The notes beneath the pieces were generated by a model. That model did not search any database, was not told the DNA's origin, and saw nothing but the letters and a program-made list of their open reading frames with translations. A program made the translations under genes and the position numbers. Source: Prinia subflava (Eukaryota > Chordata > Aves > Passeriformes > Cisticolidae). From it: a DNA stretch of 64,000 nt. Shown here piece after piece: positions 62,047 to 64,000 of the stretch; the stretch's first letter is position 1; each line of letters begins with the position of its first letter. Location: contig NC_086283.1 of assembly GCF_021018805.1 (NCBI RefSeq), positions 61,086,182 to 61,150,181 of the forward strand. Direction: 5' to 3'.

Positions 62047-62204
62047 CCCACAATCTTGCAGTAAAACGGGATCAGCAGGCTTTGGCCCCTGCAGAGACTC
62101 AGTTGTGATGTTGTAGTCTCCTCATCTAAAAAGGCACATGGTAATTTCACTCAAATGAGAAGCATAGTGACAGGGCAAAAACCAATGGACTCAGGTCATG
62201 GCAT
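62047..62204. other. short spacer
   Basis: Nothing was recognised between the A/C-rich block and the CR1 tail. Confidence 0.4.
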
Positions 62205-62445
62205 GGGAATTTCCAATAAAATATAAGGAAAAAGCTTTTTTTCAGTATGAGACTGGCCAAAGTGATAAATATGTGTCTAGAGTAGCTGTGGAGTCTCCAA
62301 CCCTAGTGACGCTCAAAAATCGACTCAGCAAGGCCCTGAAACTTCTGGTATAATTGTACTTACCATGGCAATGGCTTAGACTAGAACTCCAAAGATCTCA
62401 TTCCACATAAATTAATCTCTGAATCTTTGGTTCTGCGATTCCAAC
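62205..62445 (+). mobile_element. CR1 LINE 3' UTR fragment (decayed)
   Basis: Aligns by eye to the CR1 3' UTR: 'ATAAGGAAAAAGCTTTTTTTCAG', 'GACTGGCCAAAGTGATAAAT', 'GTGGAGTCTCCAACCCTAGTGACGCTCAAAA', 'GACTCAGCAAGGCCCTGA', then a tail like 'GGTTCTGCGATTCCAACT'. It is 5'-truncated with several internal changes. Confidence 0.8.
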
Positions 62446-64000
62446 TGGGGAACAACAAAGGGAAAAAAGGGAGAAGTGTTCCAGTTTTATGTCTATGTAT
62501 AAAATAAGTAATCTGGAAATATCATACTGTCCTGCAGCAAAAATAAATTATCCTTTAATGTTGAAGCACCATATTGAGCTTCCATTTTATATAATTCTAT
62601 TTTGTATCACTCTACTTCATTTTTTAGACTTCTCAGTATATGGCTATTCCCAATCCAACTTTATCTCCTTTTACTTATGTTGTTCAGATTGGCTTTCAGA
62701 TTTCCCTGCAGATGGTGGTACATTGCCTTCTCCTGATGATTCTGTTTTGATGTCTTCGTTCATGTATTTTGGAACAGAGTAATCATTCATGGTGCTCAAG
62801 TCAGCAGACTTTAATCTCTCTCTGAAGAATGATGCATAGAGTTGACAAATGTAAGCTAAGCCTCTTCTTTCAGTGAACGTGTCTGAGTATAAATATTCTT
62901 CTCCACCACTAAGAAGACCTGCAAAGGCTAACAGCTCTTCCTTGTGAGTAATCCTCCAGTGCCCATATCACCAGCCCTTTCTGCAAAGGCACTTCCTTAA
63001 TTTGCAATCACTTTTTTTATGAGTCCCTTCTTGCCTTTCTGTCAGGATAGAAAACAATCACAGGATGGTACCAGAAATTATGTTCCTTTTTTCCCCCAGA
63101 TCCATCTTCTTCAGGAAACTGTTTTGCTTGGGTTGTTTGTTGCATCAACCTTATTCCAAAATGCTAGTAAGTGCTAGACCTCCTGTCTTCATATTATTTT
63201 GTCCAGGAAAATTTTTCCAAACCCTTGGTAAATCCTTTCTCCTCTTCCTTTGTGATCGGAGTACAAAGAAACGAAGAAACTAAAAATAGTGGAGGATTTC
63301 CAGTGCAGTGATCGAAACAGAAGAATACTGGGGGGGGGGGGGGGAAATAAAAGCAATAAATTTTTATCAAAGTTCACTGACTGAAGTTATAGACATATAA
63401 TATTGCAGATATTCCTCTACTTTTATTTTTCCTTTTCTAAACACAGATAGATGTATAAATAGTTTTAAATAGTGCTGTAAATATGGCCCTAAAATAGGTA
63501 GCTTTAGAATTACATTTGGGCTTTATTATTCAATCCTTCTGTATCCTAGACTATGTTGTTCATCTATTATCTCTTTCTGGAAAATTGTTGCCTTTCTTGT
63601 ATGTACATATATCCTGCCACACAGCTCTGAATCTGTAGAGCATTTGGTGTGGAAATATATACTTCAAAACTTCCAAAAGTATTGGTTTGTTTCTCTAAGG
63701 CTCATTGTGAATGGCTTCCTCAATGTTATTTCAAATGTCCTAATGTTCTTCCAACACCGAAACATTGGTTGGTGATTTGGTTTTCATTGGTAATTGGGTT
63801 TTTTGTTTGTTTCTTTTTTGGTTGGTTTTTTTAAAAAAACAAACCACAAAGAAAGTAAGTGATGTCTGCAATATTCTAGCACCCTTTAGGTTTTAGTTCA
63901 CCATAAGTTGCAAGACTGTGAATTTCAACCAAGCATAAACCTGGTATGTATATCAGGACTGAAGTGTATAGATGTCTACATTGGCATGGGTGTGGGTTTT
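62446..64000. other. non-coding stretch to the window edge
   Basis: No gene recognised. It contains the G-run at 63330-63344 and a T/A palindrome at 63820-63845. A 97-codon frame at 62489-62782 has no recognisable domain. Confidence 0.45.
63330..63344. repeat. poly-G run, 15 bases
   Basis: An uninterrupted run of 15 G, unusual in this AT-rich context and able in principle to fold into G-quadruplex structures. Confidence 0.9.

Noticed and set aside
61682..62150. Long Phe/Cys/Val/Leu frames on the minus strand
   Set aside because: They are readings of the AAAAC microsatellite and the A/C-rich block.
1..64000. tRNA, rRNA, snRNA or small Pol III genes
   Set aside because: No B-box-like GGTTCGAATCC, spliceosomal RNA or 7SK-type sequence was recognised on either strand.

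Overview
This window reads as non-coding nuclear DNA from a bird. Two repeat classes support that: fragments of CR1 LINEs (decayed reverse-transcriptase codons and the typical CR1 3' tail of short ATTCTATG-like repeats), and long terminal repeats (LTRs) of avian endogenous retrovirus families, one of which (49613-50190) I recognise as a very common avian ERVL-type LTR. The base composition is AT-rich and stops are dense in all frames. I found no protein-coding exon, tRNA, rRNA or snRNA that I can support. The long open frames are either low-complexity readings of microsatellites or short chance frames. The window could be a gene desert or part of a large intron; the sequence alone does not decide this, and small exons cannot be excluded by eye.

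Layout. 0-1 kb: a weak LTR candidate with a purine-rich stretch. 4.2-5.2 kb: a 1-kb pentanucleotide satellite, pure TTCCC on the left and mixed with a TTCCCTGAAC decamer on the right. 7.2-7.8 kb: a probable minus-sense LTR. 8.9 kb: (GTTA)n. 12.0-12.2 kb: (GAAAAA)n. 14.2 kb: CR1 tail. 15.6-17.0 kb: a 74-bp direct duplication whose copies lie on either side of a minus-strand CR1 fragment. 21.9 kb: (TTTTG)n/(GGTTT)n. 24.6-25.3 kb and 38.3-39.0 kb: two full-length copies of one LTR family in opposite orientations, each with an imperfect 5-bp target duplication. 26.0 and 31.2 kb: long poly-A runs. 26.8-27.2 kb: CR1 reverse transcriptase. 36.4-37.1 kb: CR1 3' end on the minus strand. 41.2-42.2 kb: an LTR-like block with two internal tandem arrays. 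45.35-46.0 kb: an LTR followed by a lysine-tRNA-type primer binding site and about 100 bp of leader, the youngest-looking insertion. 49.6-50.2 kb: avian ERVL-type LTR. 51.7-52.1 kb: CR1 3' UTR with a doubled tail. 52.9-54.2 kb: a 1.37-kb LTR with a 4-bp target duplication. 61.7-62.05 kb: (AAAAC)n in an A/C-rich block. 62.2-62.4 kb: CR1 tail. 63.3 kb: a 15-base G run.

No set of genes works together here. The story is one of insertion, solo-LTR formation and microsatellite growth. The most interesting observations are the polar structure of the TTCCC satellite, the inverted LTR pair with a hairpin shared by both copies, the truncated LTR-PBS-leader element, the 74-bp duplication, and an unclassified 138-bp repeat present twice. 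I did not find a novel biological system.
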